Both the position numbers and the translations under genes were made by a program. Shown piece by piece: positions 22,440 to 33,559 of a DNA stretch of 64,000 nucleotides. The notes under the pieces were generated by a model, which was not told the DNA's origin, did no database searches, and saw only the letters and a list, made by a program, of their open reading frames with translations. Positions within the stretch are counted from its first letter, which is position 1, and the number at the start of each line of letters is the position of its first letter. This DNA is from Arachis hypogaea (Eukaryota > Streptophyta > Magnoliopsida > Fabales > Fabaceae), in assembly GCF_003086295.3 (NCBI RefSeq), contig NC_092054.1, positions 14,271,878-14,335,877 on the forward strand, written 5' to 3'.

Positions 22440-23916
22440 TCAAAAAGAGTATTTCATGGTGAAAATGTTTATTAATCCTTGTTTGGTAGATTTCTGCTTT
22501 AGCCTGAACCTTATCCTAGTGTTTGCCATTGCAACCTTAGGAGCTTCAGGTTGAACCACAGTGAGCTGTTAACATAAAGACAATCAGTACAGATAAGTAC
22601 ACAATGGGCTTCAAATACACAACAATAAAAATAGTTGCGGTTACCTCTAACTGTAGGACAGATTGTGAAACATTAATTTCATCTGCCTCACCTATGGGCC
22701 TCTTTAGCATCTTTTTTTTTGTTCTTCCTGGCCTTTTCCTATATGAATGCAAAAGTGGACTTCAATACTGATCTTGATAACATACACAACACAACAATTA
22801 AATCCACACAAACATTATGTACTTGCAAACTAAAAGGATCCATTACCACTGAGCTGACCAAAGGTTCATCAGTGACATCTGCAGTACCTATGTGAGCAGA
22901 ATTTTTAGCTACGTATATCAACTAAGGACATGTCTCTTCTGTACATCTAGCTCTGGCCCTCTCTTTTTTATTTTTGATGTACATACAATCCCTGTCTTTC
23001 CACACAAAAATATCCTTCAAAACTACTTTAAACCTCTCCATTGTTGCGAATTGCATTCCCAACTCAAACCTAACATTGCCTTCATTGCCCTCATTGAAAT
23101 CAGGACCTGCAATAACCTTTTCATCCTCTGATGAGATAGGGGTATGAAACTCTTCAGAGACATAATCATAAATTATTTTCTCTTCAGACTCACTTCCAAC
23201 ATTTAGGTCTCTGACACCTGCTCCTACTGGACTATTATTTAAATCCATATCCTCACCAGCCACCACTGGAGCATGAGGCCCAACTCCTGCATTGGGTTCG
23301 ACTCCACTTGTACCTAACTCATCACTAACTCCTGAACCATTATTCCCTGAATTCTTTGCAGCTGACCCACTTGTCCCTGCTGCACTCTCCATACCCTTCC
23401 TTAAAACATGTCCCTTTCTCCTCTTTCTTCCTTTTTAGTCTCTCTTAATGATTCTAAATCACTGTTCTCACTCTCATAACCAAATGGAGGTGGCTTGTAT
23501 GCTTCATCTTCTGCACTTTCATAATTATCATTTGAAGAAGAAGAAGATTCTGTCTCTACAATCACATGTTCTACGATCACAGGTTCTTCACTAATAGAAT
23601 GCTCAAAAAATACATAAAACTTCTTTAGGTGATCATTGTTAAGGATGCAGTCACACATGTCGTTAATCTCTTTGTCATCCTTCAGAATGTGCAATCCAAG
23701 CTTTATGTTAGAGCAATTACAGTCCAACCAATACATTGTTTTGTATTCCAGATACCCTAAACTCTTAAGCAGTTCTTCCAAGTCTTTCTTATTCATAAGA
23801 TCTACATCCATGGGATGAAATTTTGTCACCTTCCCATCTCTGTAACGTAAAATTTCACTTCCCTCTCTAATAAATTTGCCACCATAATAAAACACAGGCA
23901 CAACAAAAACAGACAT
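22440..23916 (-). pseudogene. mudrA-like transposase, catalytic domain deleted
   Basis: From ATG at 23916: an N-terminal all-beta/PB1-like domain seen in plant MULE proteins (VPVFYYGGKFIREGS, KDLEELLKSLGY). A Ser/acidic linker follows, then (after a one-base frameshift near 23400) the MuDR DNA-binding domain, VRFELGMQFATMERFKVVL...RARARCTEETCP. The conserved Trp after CP is a TAG (about 22920). Directly after LIYVAK the sequence jumps to the C-terminal tail. The DDE transposase core and SWIM zinc finger are missing. Tail introns fit at 22739-22822 and 22566-22644, with the basic GKRPGRTKKKMLKRP between them, and the stop is at 22440. At most a DNA-binding fragment could be made. Confidence 0.8.
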
Positions 23917-24863
23917 TTACATCACATTAAAAAATGACATTATATACACTTCAAAACATCGATTGACATAAATTTTGGAACTTCAACCCAAACAATTTAA
24001 ACGCAATAAGGATAAAGAATTGTGATTTTTCTGATCAAATATACTTGACTAAAACAAGTTTAGACTTTGAACATCCCTACTTTGCCCTAATTTATAGATA
24101 AATAATTATAAAAAATTTAACCCTAACAAAGCCAATTTCTCAACCAGTACAAAGTTTTCATCATAGCTTTCTATTACAGAGTACGACCTATCTGATGTTC
24201 TTCACTCACGCTAAGTAAAACATGAAAAAAAAGGAAGAAGAACAGAAATTTCACTCACCGTGGCCGACTACTTTTGCAATGCAGTACCATCGCCACAAAC
24301 TTGCCGTCCCTGGAAGTTTATGAGTACATGCCTTAACTCGCAAGTCGTCAACGTCAGGTATAGTTTTTGGAGGGAATGAAGATGCAAGGTTTGTCTGGGT
24401 TAGAGTAAAGCGTAAATGACAAAGGAGAATGTGGGGTTTTATAGAAATTCAAAACAGCCTTCACGACACCATTTCTAAAATTGAAAGGGGTCAATTGGTC
24501 TCAATTTGGAGGAAAACAATATCCACGTGGCAAAGAAATTGATATGTCATCGCTCCACCTTTTTCCATTCGGTTGCAGGGTCCACTGTAAGCAGTTTCGT
24601 GTGTAGTTAGGGTCCGATGGGTCAATTTCATATCTTTAAGGGACGCTTTGTCCATTGTTCCAATAGTTAAGAATCGGATTGAACATTTACTCATTTTTTA
24701 TTACCTTAAAGAACGGTGCTCCACCAAGCACGTTAACTCGTTTAGCAGCGATTTTAAACCGTTGCAAAATATTTTCACCATTTTCCAAACTAACTATAGT
24801 GTAAGATGACGCAACAAACTTAAGATAAAAATATAAAAAGATATTGATTACCTAGAAATTTAA

Positions 24864-25005
<142 letters not shown>

Positions 25006-25949
25006 CAAGTCAGTTTAAATAAAACAAATGAATGTCTTCATTAACCGCTATGAGTTTTGGTTTACACTTTACAGTGAACAATATATATTCAATTATTAAG
25101 TAATAATGCACACGTGTTTTCTAAAGGTGCTGAGAGGGTAACATTTTGCCAGACAAAGCGTTCAATCCAACTATTAACCAAACTTAAAATATTAAATTTA
25201 TAATTTTAATTGTGTAAATTATATCAATTAACTGCATTTATAAAATATTCTTGCAACTCTTTTTAAGGAATCCTTTTTTATGTTATTTGATACTACAAAT
25301 TAAAATAGTGATAAGTATGTGAATTGTGAAGTACGAAAGTGTAAGAAACTTGAAATTGCCATGTTTACCAAATGAAGTTTCACTAATTTATCTCTTCAAT
25401 TCTAAATTTAACTAGCGATGGAGATATTCAAGAGAAATCATTTTTAGCAATTTAGAACTAATTACTAATTAAGTGTCTAATTTTTTGCATGAATTAAAAA
25501 CAAAAAAAAAAACCATGCTGCATAATATTAGAAATCAATAATCTATATAGAAATACAAAATACTCTAGAAAACATTAGTTATAATCAAACTTCACAATAT
25601 AAATGGTATGATCAAACTTTATACATTATATAATCATTTCGTAAATAATATAATCATGAACAAAAGTATAAAAATACAACAGTGGATCATTGCGGTGCAT
25701 GTTTTTGTCTTCATGAAACGTTTAATTATTTTGCTGATTGATTATTTGACAAAAAAAGATTATGGGAAACATTACAACATGTATATAAATTTAAAATAAA
25801 AAGATGGAATATGAGATATTCATTATCAAAAGAGAAGAATTTCAAAACTTATAAAGAGAATGCAATTTATATAGTTATATATAGATTTGAAATTTAAAAT
25901 AAAAAGATAAAGGTGAGAAATGCTTAATTAAAACGGTACACTCCATTCT

Positions 25950-25971
25950 TAGAGAGAGAGAGAGAGAGAGA
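25950..25971. repeat. (GA)n microsatellite
   Basis: About eleven AG units within AT-rich sequence. Confidence 0.85.
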
Positions 25972-27202
25972 ATTATTTTAAAAAATACTTATTAATAATA
26001 AAAAGCTATCAAAAGAAGTTATCAAATTTTTTATTCACTAGATACATTAAATTACTATTTTTTAAATCGTTTTAATTTAAAGGTTGTTGGTAGCAAAATC
26101 TTTTTTTTTTTTTAAATTAAGTAGGAAAAAGAAAACCCCCTAGATTATAAGATGTGGTACATCATATACCCTTTCCAACCAAAAGAACTAAAAATAACTC
26201 GAATTTAGTAAATGATAGAGGCTAGACAATGTCAAAACATTTTAAGTACAATAACAAAAACTTTTTTGTTTTAAGCTAATTTTACATTATAGTACTTTAT
26301 TTACACTTGAAAATTTTCTAGATAGATTCCACTTGGATCAAAGATTTATTACTAATTTAATTAATTATTTATCACTGGTTCCGTAACGAAGCATCCATGA
26401 CAGGGAAATAATGCAACTGAGCGACAACAAACCTTTTGTTTCATTGTTTGGTGGTATCCATTTTCATTTGTCTTCAAAGATTCAAAGAACAACTTGGCAG
26501 TGAAAGAAAAAAAAAAGCATATTCCATAGCATTATATTCTCTAACAAAAGTTACCAATGTGCATTGCATTGCATTACCGAAATCTAATGCAATGTGGCAT
26601 CAATTGTCAAAGAAAAAACCTGTTTTTTAATACCTTATTTCGTGGGAATACTACAAAAATAAATATACTAATTAAATTCATTTTTATTTTTATATGAAAA
26701 GGTGTGTTAAGCTTTCTTGCACTTCTCAGAAAGAGTAGGTATATTTTTTGTTTCTATAAGTAATTAAATTATATTGAATCGAGTATGTGAATCCGACAAT
26801 GGCCGGGCAAAACGCCAAGTTCTGAATTAAATGCAATCATTGACTAAGCCCAAACATATTGAAGACTGAAAACAATTTTAAAATAAGCAATAAAATATAT
26901 AGTTATTTTTTTAATTTATTTTTTCGGTCGGATTATTATTTCTTGTTTAATGTATAGTGTATGATGAAATGTTGGTGGGTATTAACCGCTCAATAGAAGA
27001 ACCTATTTAAATTTTATTTGACTTTTCATTTATTTTCATCTTTCACCCCGTAAACAGTTCCAAGATGTTGACTCCAATCATTGCCAAATTTTAAATTTGC
27101 CTTGTGATTCAATATATTGCTCAGTGCCTGAATGTAGTTAACTATCTAGTTAGGTGTATTACCAAAACCACAAATGAAAACTACCCACAAAATCAGAACG
27201 AT

Positions 27203-27421
27203 TGTTGAAATAAATCAAGAATTTTAGAATGTTAAAAACAAGAGGGTAAAATGAAAAAAGAGTTATCTATTATTCAGTAAGTTGAACAATAATACAACAT
27301 ATAATGCTACATATAAATGTTGAAAAAATTAAAATAATAAAAATATAATATCCTATAATAAATATACAGATATACTAAATAAATATAATTGATACTAATT
27401 AATTCTAATTATACTCTAACA
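27203..27421 (-). repeat. 3' LTR and polypurine tract of copia 1
   Basis: On the minus strand a purine tract AAAGAGGA (27422-27429) is followed by TGTTAGAGTATAATTAG and the LTR ends TTTATTTCAACA at 27203, giving TG...CA ends and 219 bp. No second copy was found in the window. Confidence 0.65.
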
Positions 27422-27478
27422 TCCTCTTTAAACTCAAGTGAGAGCTAAAGATACCATCTTGAGTTTGGATATTAGAGC

Positions 27479-28888
27479 CTAAAAACGAGTAAGATGATGA
27501 GTTTTCGTGAAGATATCAGCAGTTTGATCTAGAGTCCCAACAGCTTTAAGACGAACAACATCAATAAGGAGGCGTTGCCGGATAAAATGGCAATCAATCT
27601 CAATGTGTTTGGTACGTTTATGAAAAAACATCATTATGAACAATCTGAATAGCATTGCGGTTGTCAAAATAAATATCAATTGGGGATGACTGAGGGGCAC
27701 CCAAGTCTTCAAGAAGCCAACGAATCGAGACAACTTCAGCAGTGGTGTCAGCAAGAGCACGGTATTCAGCTTTAGTGCTTGATCGAGCAGTGAACGTTTG
27801 TTTCTTGGCTTGCCAGAAAATGAGAGAGTCACCAAGAAATAAATAATAACCAGTAGTAAAACGACGATCAGTGGGATCACCAACCCAATCAACATCTGAG
27901 TACGCCTGAAGAGTTAAGAATGAGTGGGCAGAAAAGTGAAGAGTGAAGACCATGAAACAGAGTATCTTTAATGTAGCGAAGAATGCAAAGAACTACATCA
28001 TAGTGAGTAGTATGAGGAGCTGACAAGAACTAGCTAAGAACATGAACTGCATAGGCGATGTCTGGTCGTGTGAAATCAAGTAGACAAGACCTCTAACTAA
28101 CTGTCGATAAAGAGTAGAATTATCCAAAACAGTGCCATCCATAGGAGTAAACCGAACAATAGACTCAAAAGAAGTAGACTCAGTGCGACTATCTGTAATT
28201 CTGGCTTGAGTAAGAAGACCAGAAACATACTTAGCTTGAGAGAGATAGATGCCATCATCTGAGGAAATGACTTAAAGGCCAAGAAAATTATTGAGAGAAC
28301 CAAGATCTTTCATCTCAAAAGTGTGATGAAGAGATGCTTTAAGATCAGAGATACCATCAATATCGTCTCCAATAATGATCACGTCATCAACATACAAAAG
28401 TAGAAGAACAACTCCACGTTCACTTTTATGAATAAAGAGAGCATTCTCATGAGGGTTATAAGTAAAACCAAGATTTCATATAGTGATGCTGAACTTGTTA
28501 AACCATTCACGAGGAGCTTGCTTAAGACCATAAAGTGCCTTACAAAGGAGACAGACTTTACTAGAGGAACAAGGATATCCCAGGGGTGGTTTCATATAGA
28601 ACTTCTTTTTCAAATCCCCATTAAGAAATGCATTCTTCACATCCATCTGACTAAGACACCATTTTTTTATCGCAGCAATGGCAAGGAGAGCGCGAACAGA
28701 TATGAGACAAGCAACAAGAGCAAAAGTCTCTTTATAATCGATACCATACCGTTGGGTATATCCTTGAGCAGCCAATCGCGAGTTTTGATCTTGTATACCC
28801 ATCTACTACCCATAATTTTGTGATAAAAAAGAGGATCAACCAAGTTCCAAGTGTGTGCTTTTTCAAGTGCATGGATTTTTACTTGCAT
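27479..28888 (-). pseudogene. Copia 1 reverse transcriptase and RNase H
   Basis: Motifs in order on the minus strand: [11 protein letters not shown], frameshift, [32 protein letters not shown] (first catalytic Asp), [10 protein letters not shown], then LLLLYVDDVIIIGDD (active-site YVDD, intact, about 28.39 kb) and a tail to RNase H. The RNase H has LQAYSDVDWVGDPTDRRFTTG, FWQAKKQTFTARSSTKAEYRAL and the closing KAVGTLDQTADIFTK in a shifted frame. Several stops and at least three frame changes lie between them, including stops after FSITI and near 28.27 kb. Confidence 0.8.
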
Positions 28889-28889
28889 T

Positions 28890-30384
28890 GCTTGTTGCCA
28901 ATTTGAATTTGTGGAGGCTTCTCAAAATGACTTAGGTTCATGGTGATGAAAAATAGTAGAAAAATAATGATACTTAAAAAGATGAGGAGGTGGATTTCTT
29001 ACCCTAGAAGAACGATAGGAGGGAGGAGGCATGACAGTAGAAGCAGGATCATCGTCCGGTCTTGAATCATCGGGAGATGGAGAAGGCGGAAGAGCAGGTG
29101 GCTCGAGAGGTTGACTTGAGATAAAACCCGTAGAATCATCACTAGGAAAAAGATCGATATTGGGGTTAGTGAAAAATGGTGACTGAGTATGAGGAATGGA
29201 CTCAAATGAGGAGAACCTAGAAAACATGTGATGCTCCCATAATATAACATGACGAGAGATACGAATACGTCTAGAGAGAAAATCCCAACAACGATAACCC
29301 TTGTGTTCAGTGCCATAACCAAGGAAACAACACATGCGAGCTCGAGGTTCGAGTTTACTATGTTCATGAGGCTGAAGAAAAAAAAAACAGACACAACCAA
29401 AGATTCGAAGAGAACTGTAATCTGGAGAGGTATGATAAAGACGCTCAAAGGGAGTAATATTACCAAGGACATAAGAAGGAAGTCTATTGATAACATGGAC
29501 AGTAGTGAGAACAGCTTCACCCCAAATACGCTCAAGACACGAAGAAGAAATAAGTGTTGCACGAACAGAGTCAATAATGTGACAGTATTTGCGTTCAACC
29601 TATCCATTTTGTTGAGATGTACTAGGGCAAGAAAATTCAGACAAAGTACCCTGTTTAGCAAGAAAATTTAAAATTTTAGAGTCATGGTATTCCATAGCAT
29701 TATTACGTCAAAAAACTTTAATGACCTTGGAAAAGTGAGTTTTACTCATAGTGGCAAAGTTAAAATAAATCTGAGGCAGCTCATGGCGAATAGTCATCAA
29801 ATAAACCCAAGTAAAGCGTGAATAATCATCAATGAAAACTACAAAGTATCGAGTCCCTCCCATAGAGGCAGTGGGAGCAGGGACCCAAACATCAGATTGG
29901 ATAAGATCAAAAGGAGAGCAAGCAAGAGATGAATTATTGTGAAAAGATAAAGCTAGTTGTTTTGTAGTTTGACAAGAAATGCAATCAAAACACTCATTAT
30001 TAACTTGACCTAAAACAACCTTAGACACAAGAGGACACAATTTTCCTAGGGAGCTATGGGCAAGATGATGATGCCACAAGTGAAGGGTATACGGAGAAGA
30101 AACAGCATAGATATTTGACGTAGGAGGAATATGAAGATTCTCGAGCTCAAAAAATCTTCCGACCTTACGCCAGTTTTGATGATTTATCCCGTTCGACGAT
30201 CCTATACACGGCAATCAGAAATAAAAAAATTGAGATCAAAACCGATATCAACAAGTTGACCAACAAAAATAAGATTAAAGTTTAATTTTGGAGTATCAGG
30301 GAGATTAAGATTTGACTGTGAAATAAAATCCTTATGTGTCTCATGCAAGAGGGAAACCATCAGCATTGTTGACAGAAGGTGCAT
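28890..30384 (-). pseudogene. Copia 1 gag-pre-integrase and integrase
   Basis: The His-Cys domain reads LWHHHLAHSSLGKL...ECFDCISCQTTKQLALSF (HxxxH and CxxC of gag-pre-integrase). Then IQSDVWVPAP holds the first catalytic Asp. The second, normally in a RSDN motif, reads stop-RNN at about 29.70 kb, so Asp has become Asn next to a nonsense codon. SQQNG-stop-VERK (about 29.60 kb) keeps the catalytic Glu. The copia-specific C-terminal signature follows (CCFLGYGTEHKGYRCWD, ISRHVILWEHHMF) and a Pro/Ser-rich linker to RT. Confidence 0.8.
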
Positions 30385-30542
30385 TTATAGTGGTAGACAA
30401 AGACGAGTAAAGATGATGCAAATGAGACATGTGATAAAAGCAACCAAAATCAAAATACTATTTAGAATTACCTAGAGGAGTAGAAAAAGCAACAGTAGTA
30501 CTACCAGAAGAGAAAAGAAGATACTTAAGAATAGACACAATA

Positions 30543-30743
30543 TCAGATAGAGAGACAGGTAAAGCTGGTAGATTCAATAGCAGCAGCAGAAGCAGGCACA
30601 TTCTTGGAGAAGTTGGGATGAGAATGATACTTGATTTGATCAGGACGTGGTGGGCGAGTAGGACAGGTAGTAATCAAATATCCCGAGAGCTTACAATAAT
30701 GGCAAAACAATATTGGGCAATTGAAGGCAATATATCCTTTCTG
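30543..30743 (-). pseudogene. Copia 1 gag, zinc-knuckle half left of the solo LTR
   Basis: Reads KQKGYIAFNCP then CHYCKLSGYLITTCP on the minus strand: two CCHC-type knuckles in which the His has become Tyr (GYI and GYL instead of GHI and GHL). It is continuous with the piece right of the solo LTR once that and one copy of GCAAG are removed. Confidence 0.7.
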
Positions 30744-30748
30744 CTTGC

Positions 30749-32347
30749 TGGTGCGGAATTTGAATACCACAACTGAACCGGCAAGTGTACCGGGTCGTAC
30801 CAAGTAATACCTCAGGTGAGTAAGGGTTGATCCCTCGAAGATTAATGGATCAAGCAACAATAGTCAATTGATTATTCTAGTCAGACAATCAAAATTTAGA
30901 GTTTTAATAGCAAATAACATAAAAACAAAGAATTAAATAAAAACAAACTAAAATTGGTTAAGAAAATAATATGATAAAAATAGTTAAGGTGTCATAGATA
31001 TTTAAATTTCTGGATTAATATTCAATGTTAACTACCCTGATCATGCAAAGATTATGTTCATGGCAAACTATATGTGACTAAACCCAAATTCTTTAGACCT
31101 TTTTACTCTCCTCTAACCTTCATCAACCGCCAATTCCTTGGTCACATGATTCCAATTAGAGGGTTAAGTTTAAAACTACTTTATGAGCCGCACAAACCCT
31201 AGATACCCAAAAATAAGACGATTATATGTCACGTATCGCGTTAAATCCAGATAAATAGAGAGTTGTGAGGATTTGAATTCAAGATGTAATTCTAATGATA
31301 TAAGTTTTCTAAGATTCAAATAGAATTCAAGTTGAATTAGAGTTATTTCCCAATAATCACTAATTCTTAGGATGAAGAACGAAACCAATTCTTAAACAAT
31401 AATCAAAACATTAATCAAAAGTAGAAGAACAAATAATTATTAATCCATCAAAGTAAATAGAGCTCCTAACCTTAACAATGGAGGCTTAGTTCCTCATGGA
31501 GAAAATAAACCCTAGTAGAGAAAAGTATGAAAGTGTGGAATGAAAATTTAGGAGATGAGGAGAGGAAAAAGGAGCGAAACCCTAGGTCAATATCTCTTCT
31601 CCTTTTAGATCTAATCCTAATTAAGTAAAATATATTTTCTAAAACTAAATAATATATTTTCCTATTTGTAATTAAAATAAAGTTTTAATCAAAATTAAAT
31701 AATATCTTCGTTGATGGCTTCAATTGGCGTGGGGACCATGCCTTGATGATTGGCTAGCACCTAACTTCACAAATGTGAAGTTAGACTTGGATGAGGCAGC
31801 ACGCAATTGAGGATTTAGCTTGCATCTGGCGCCTAACTTGGAAAATTCCAAGTTAGGTGCCACCTTGGCAGCGAGCATATGAATGAGTCTTTGATCTTGG
31901 CACCTAACTTCAGGATTATGAAGTTAGGCGCTGCCGTGGCAGCACGCAATTGAGCTTTAGTTCTTCTTCCGGCGCCTAACTTGGGAAAACCCAAGTTAGG
32001 CGCCAATATGGCCGTGAATGTTAGAGGAGAAGTGTGTACTATTATACATCATTGGAAAGCTCTGTAAGTTAGCTTTCCAATTCCACTAAAATCACGTCAA
32101 TTGGACATCTGTAGCTCAAGTTATTCCCGTTGGAGTGCAAGAAGGTCAGGGTTGACAGCATCATTCACTTTCTTCTCTTCTTCTATAAAACTCTGTCAAA
32201 TCCATCCGAATGCTACTTGAAATAAACAGAAGTACACACAACTCAAAGTAGCATTCACAGTAGCTAAAAAGTAATTAAATATTGATTAAACTTAACAATT
32301 TAAATGCAAATTCACTAGGAAAAGATAGGAAAGACGCTCAAGCATCA
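30749..32347. mobile_element. Solo LTR, 1.6 kb, with 5-bp target duplication
   Basis: Starts TGGTGCGGAATTTG and ends AAGCATCA, flanked on both sides by CTTGC (30744-30748 and 32348-32352). No internal retroelement region is present, so this is a recombined single LTR. The opening block (ACTGAACCGGCAAGTGTACC, GGGTCGTACCAAGTAATACC) is a pattern I associate with long LTRs of plant Ty3/gypsy elements. It holds four related hairpins at 31757-32004. The 70-codon minus-strand frame at 31176 looks like chance. Confidence 0.85.
31757..32004. repeat. Array of four related hairpins in the solo LTR
   Basis: Four inverted repeats with arms like GGCGCCTAACTT and AAGTTAGGCGCC lie at about 31757-31787, 31828-31861, 31899-31931 and 31971-32004. 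The inner arm alternates: copies 1 and 3 have CTTCA...TGAAG, copies 2 and 4 have CTTGG...CCAAG. Pairing is kept although the sequence differs. Spacers share GGCAGC(A/G) and ACGCAATTGAG, so the array grew by tandem duplication. Confidence 0.85.
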
Positions 32348-33240
32348 CTTGCACATTCGACATTCAATAAAGGGGGGTAGGTGACCAAAAGAATGACATC
32401 TTTGGCAAAACTTACCCTGCCTGTATGTAGGCTAAAAGACATCCAATTTTTCCATAATAGTAGAGACAAAGACGGAAGAGAGAAGAAACTGCAAAATTGG
32501 GACAGAAATAAAAAAAACGGAAGGCAAAATCGGAAAGAGCTCACCAAAAAACTTTAGGGAGGGTCCCACTAGCAACCACGTCAGCCACCATGTCAGCAGA
32601 GGAGGACACGTGGCGACGCCAGATTGGAGGAAGAAAACACGTAAAGGATGACATAGCTGTGAGATTGAGCTCGGCTCTGGCGTCGGGTCAGGGCGGGGAG
32701 GGTCGTTGCATGGGCTACAATGTGGGTTGACTAAAGCTATGTATCTTTGACACGTAGACAGTTCTGGAGCACTGATTTGGGACGCAGATCAACGAATCTG
32801 GATGCGTTTGAAAGGGAGAAAAGGTGATGGCGGACAGGGAGCTTGCGGCGGCGCGTCAAGACGTTTCAGGAGACGTGGTTGGGCTCATTGGACTCAAGAC
32901 GATGGGACGAAGAGAATGGTGTGGTCACTGACATAAGAAAACGTCAGAAAAGAGATCAAAAGTAAATGAGTAAATGAGTTTGAAGAAACTAACTAATAGT
33001 AAGTGAAAAATACAATTTTATGTTCTTGAACCATATTTAATAATGTGTGTTATGAAAATAATATTAATGGCCTCTTTTTTATGTGCAAGTTATAGTTATT
33101 ATTTTATTGAGGCAATTCTATTTCTAGAATTTGAGATTCTATATGGAGAAATAATAGCTATCCTAGTATTAGCTTCCTGGCCAGACGATATTGACCTTAT
33201 TTGAAAATACCCAATTCAATCCAATTTATTCGGGTTTAGT
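32348..33240 (-). pseudogene. Copia 1 gag, part right of the solo LTR, and unassigned DNA
   Basis: On the minus strand CQRCHSFGHLPPFIECRMC continues the knuckle array of 30543-30743 in frame. Further right (32560-32940) the DNA is clearly richer in GC, contains ACACGTGG-like motifs, and shows no long frame. It may be the diverged 5' part of gag and leader, or another insertion. Nothing is recognised at 32.95-33.24 kb. Confidence 0.5.
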
Positions 33241-33241
33241 T

Positions 33242-33313
33242 TGAAAAGTGTCAAGATCAGAAGTGGGGAGAGAGATAGAATTTGAAAGGTATCAAGATCA
33301 GAGAGAGAGAGAT

Positions 33314-33357
<44 letters not shown>

Positions 33358-33501
33358 TAAATTGGAGAAAATCAACTGACTAAACTGAAAAGGTTACAAG
33401 GTTGTTATTTATACATAGAACGAGTAATATCAGCTCACCATTTTTTCTAACTAACTATCTAATAACATAATTAACTGATAACTTATACTAATTGCCTAAA
33501 A
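33242..33501 (-). repeat. 3' LTR of copia 2, with GA repeat
   Basis: Matches the right LTR but carries an expanded (GA)n tract at about 33300-33358. Its first about 41 bp are imperfectly duplicated (TGAAAAGTGTCAAGATCAG, then TGAAAGGTATCAAGATCAG). The terminal CA has become AA. About 45 bp separate it from the purine-rich AAGGGGA (33550) expected to adjoin it, so the junction is disturbed. Confidence 0.65.
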
Positions 33502-33559
33502 TGTTCGCTCAAATAGAAATGGGTTGGCATATGCTAATTATCTTATTATCCCCTTGAAG

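Larger units (their letters stand above)
21064..24692. mobile_element. Mutator-like element (MULE) with two convergent genes, 10-bp TSD
   Basis: Terminal inverted repeats of about 220 bp begin GAGTAAATGTTCAATCCG on the left and end CGGATTGAACATTTACTC on the right, with matching inner blocks (TTTAAGG...GGTCCACTGTAAGCAGTTTC). A perfect 10-bp duplication ATTTTTTATT flanks the element (21054-21063 and 24693-24702). The left gene (GRF zinc finger) runs rightward and the right gene (mudrA-like) leftward, each starting near its own terminal repeat, the layout of maize MuDR. The transposase has lost its catalytic middle, so this copy can move only with help. Confidence 0.9.
27203..32940 (-). mobile_element. 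Ty1/copia retrotransposon remnant 1, interrupted by a solo LTR
   Basis: Minus-strand order: gag zinc knuckles, gag-pre-integrase, integrase, reverse transcriptase, RNase H, then polypurine tract and LTR. Integrase before RT is diagnostic of Ty1/copia. The 3' LTR is 27203-27421. No matching 5' LTR was found to the right, so that end is lost or unrecognisable; the limit at about 32.9 kb is a guess. The solo LTR at 30749-32347 sits inside gag. The element is inactive. Confidence 0.8.

Noticed and set aside
24725..24800. CACTA transposon end suggested by ACTATAGTG and AAACCGTTGC
   Set aside because: No partner end, and the terminal motif is not a clean CACTA.
29490..29661. Leu/Val-rich minus-strand frame (28999-29661) that looks like a membrane protein
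   Set aside because: It is the integrase read in the wrong frame; the hydrophobicity comes from the codon shift.
29249..29671. Plus-strand 140-codon frame
   Set aside because: Shadow of the copia integrase, whose conserved motifs are on the minus strand.
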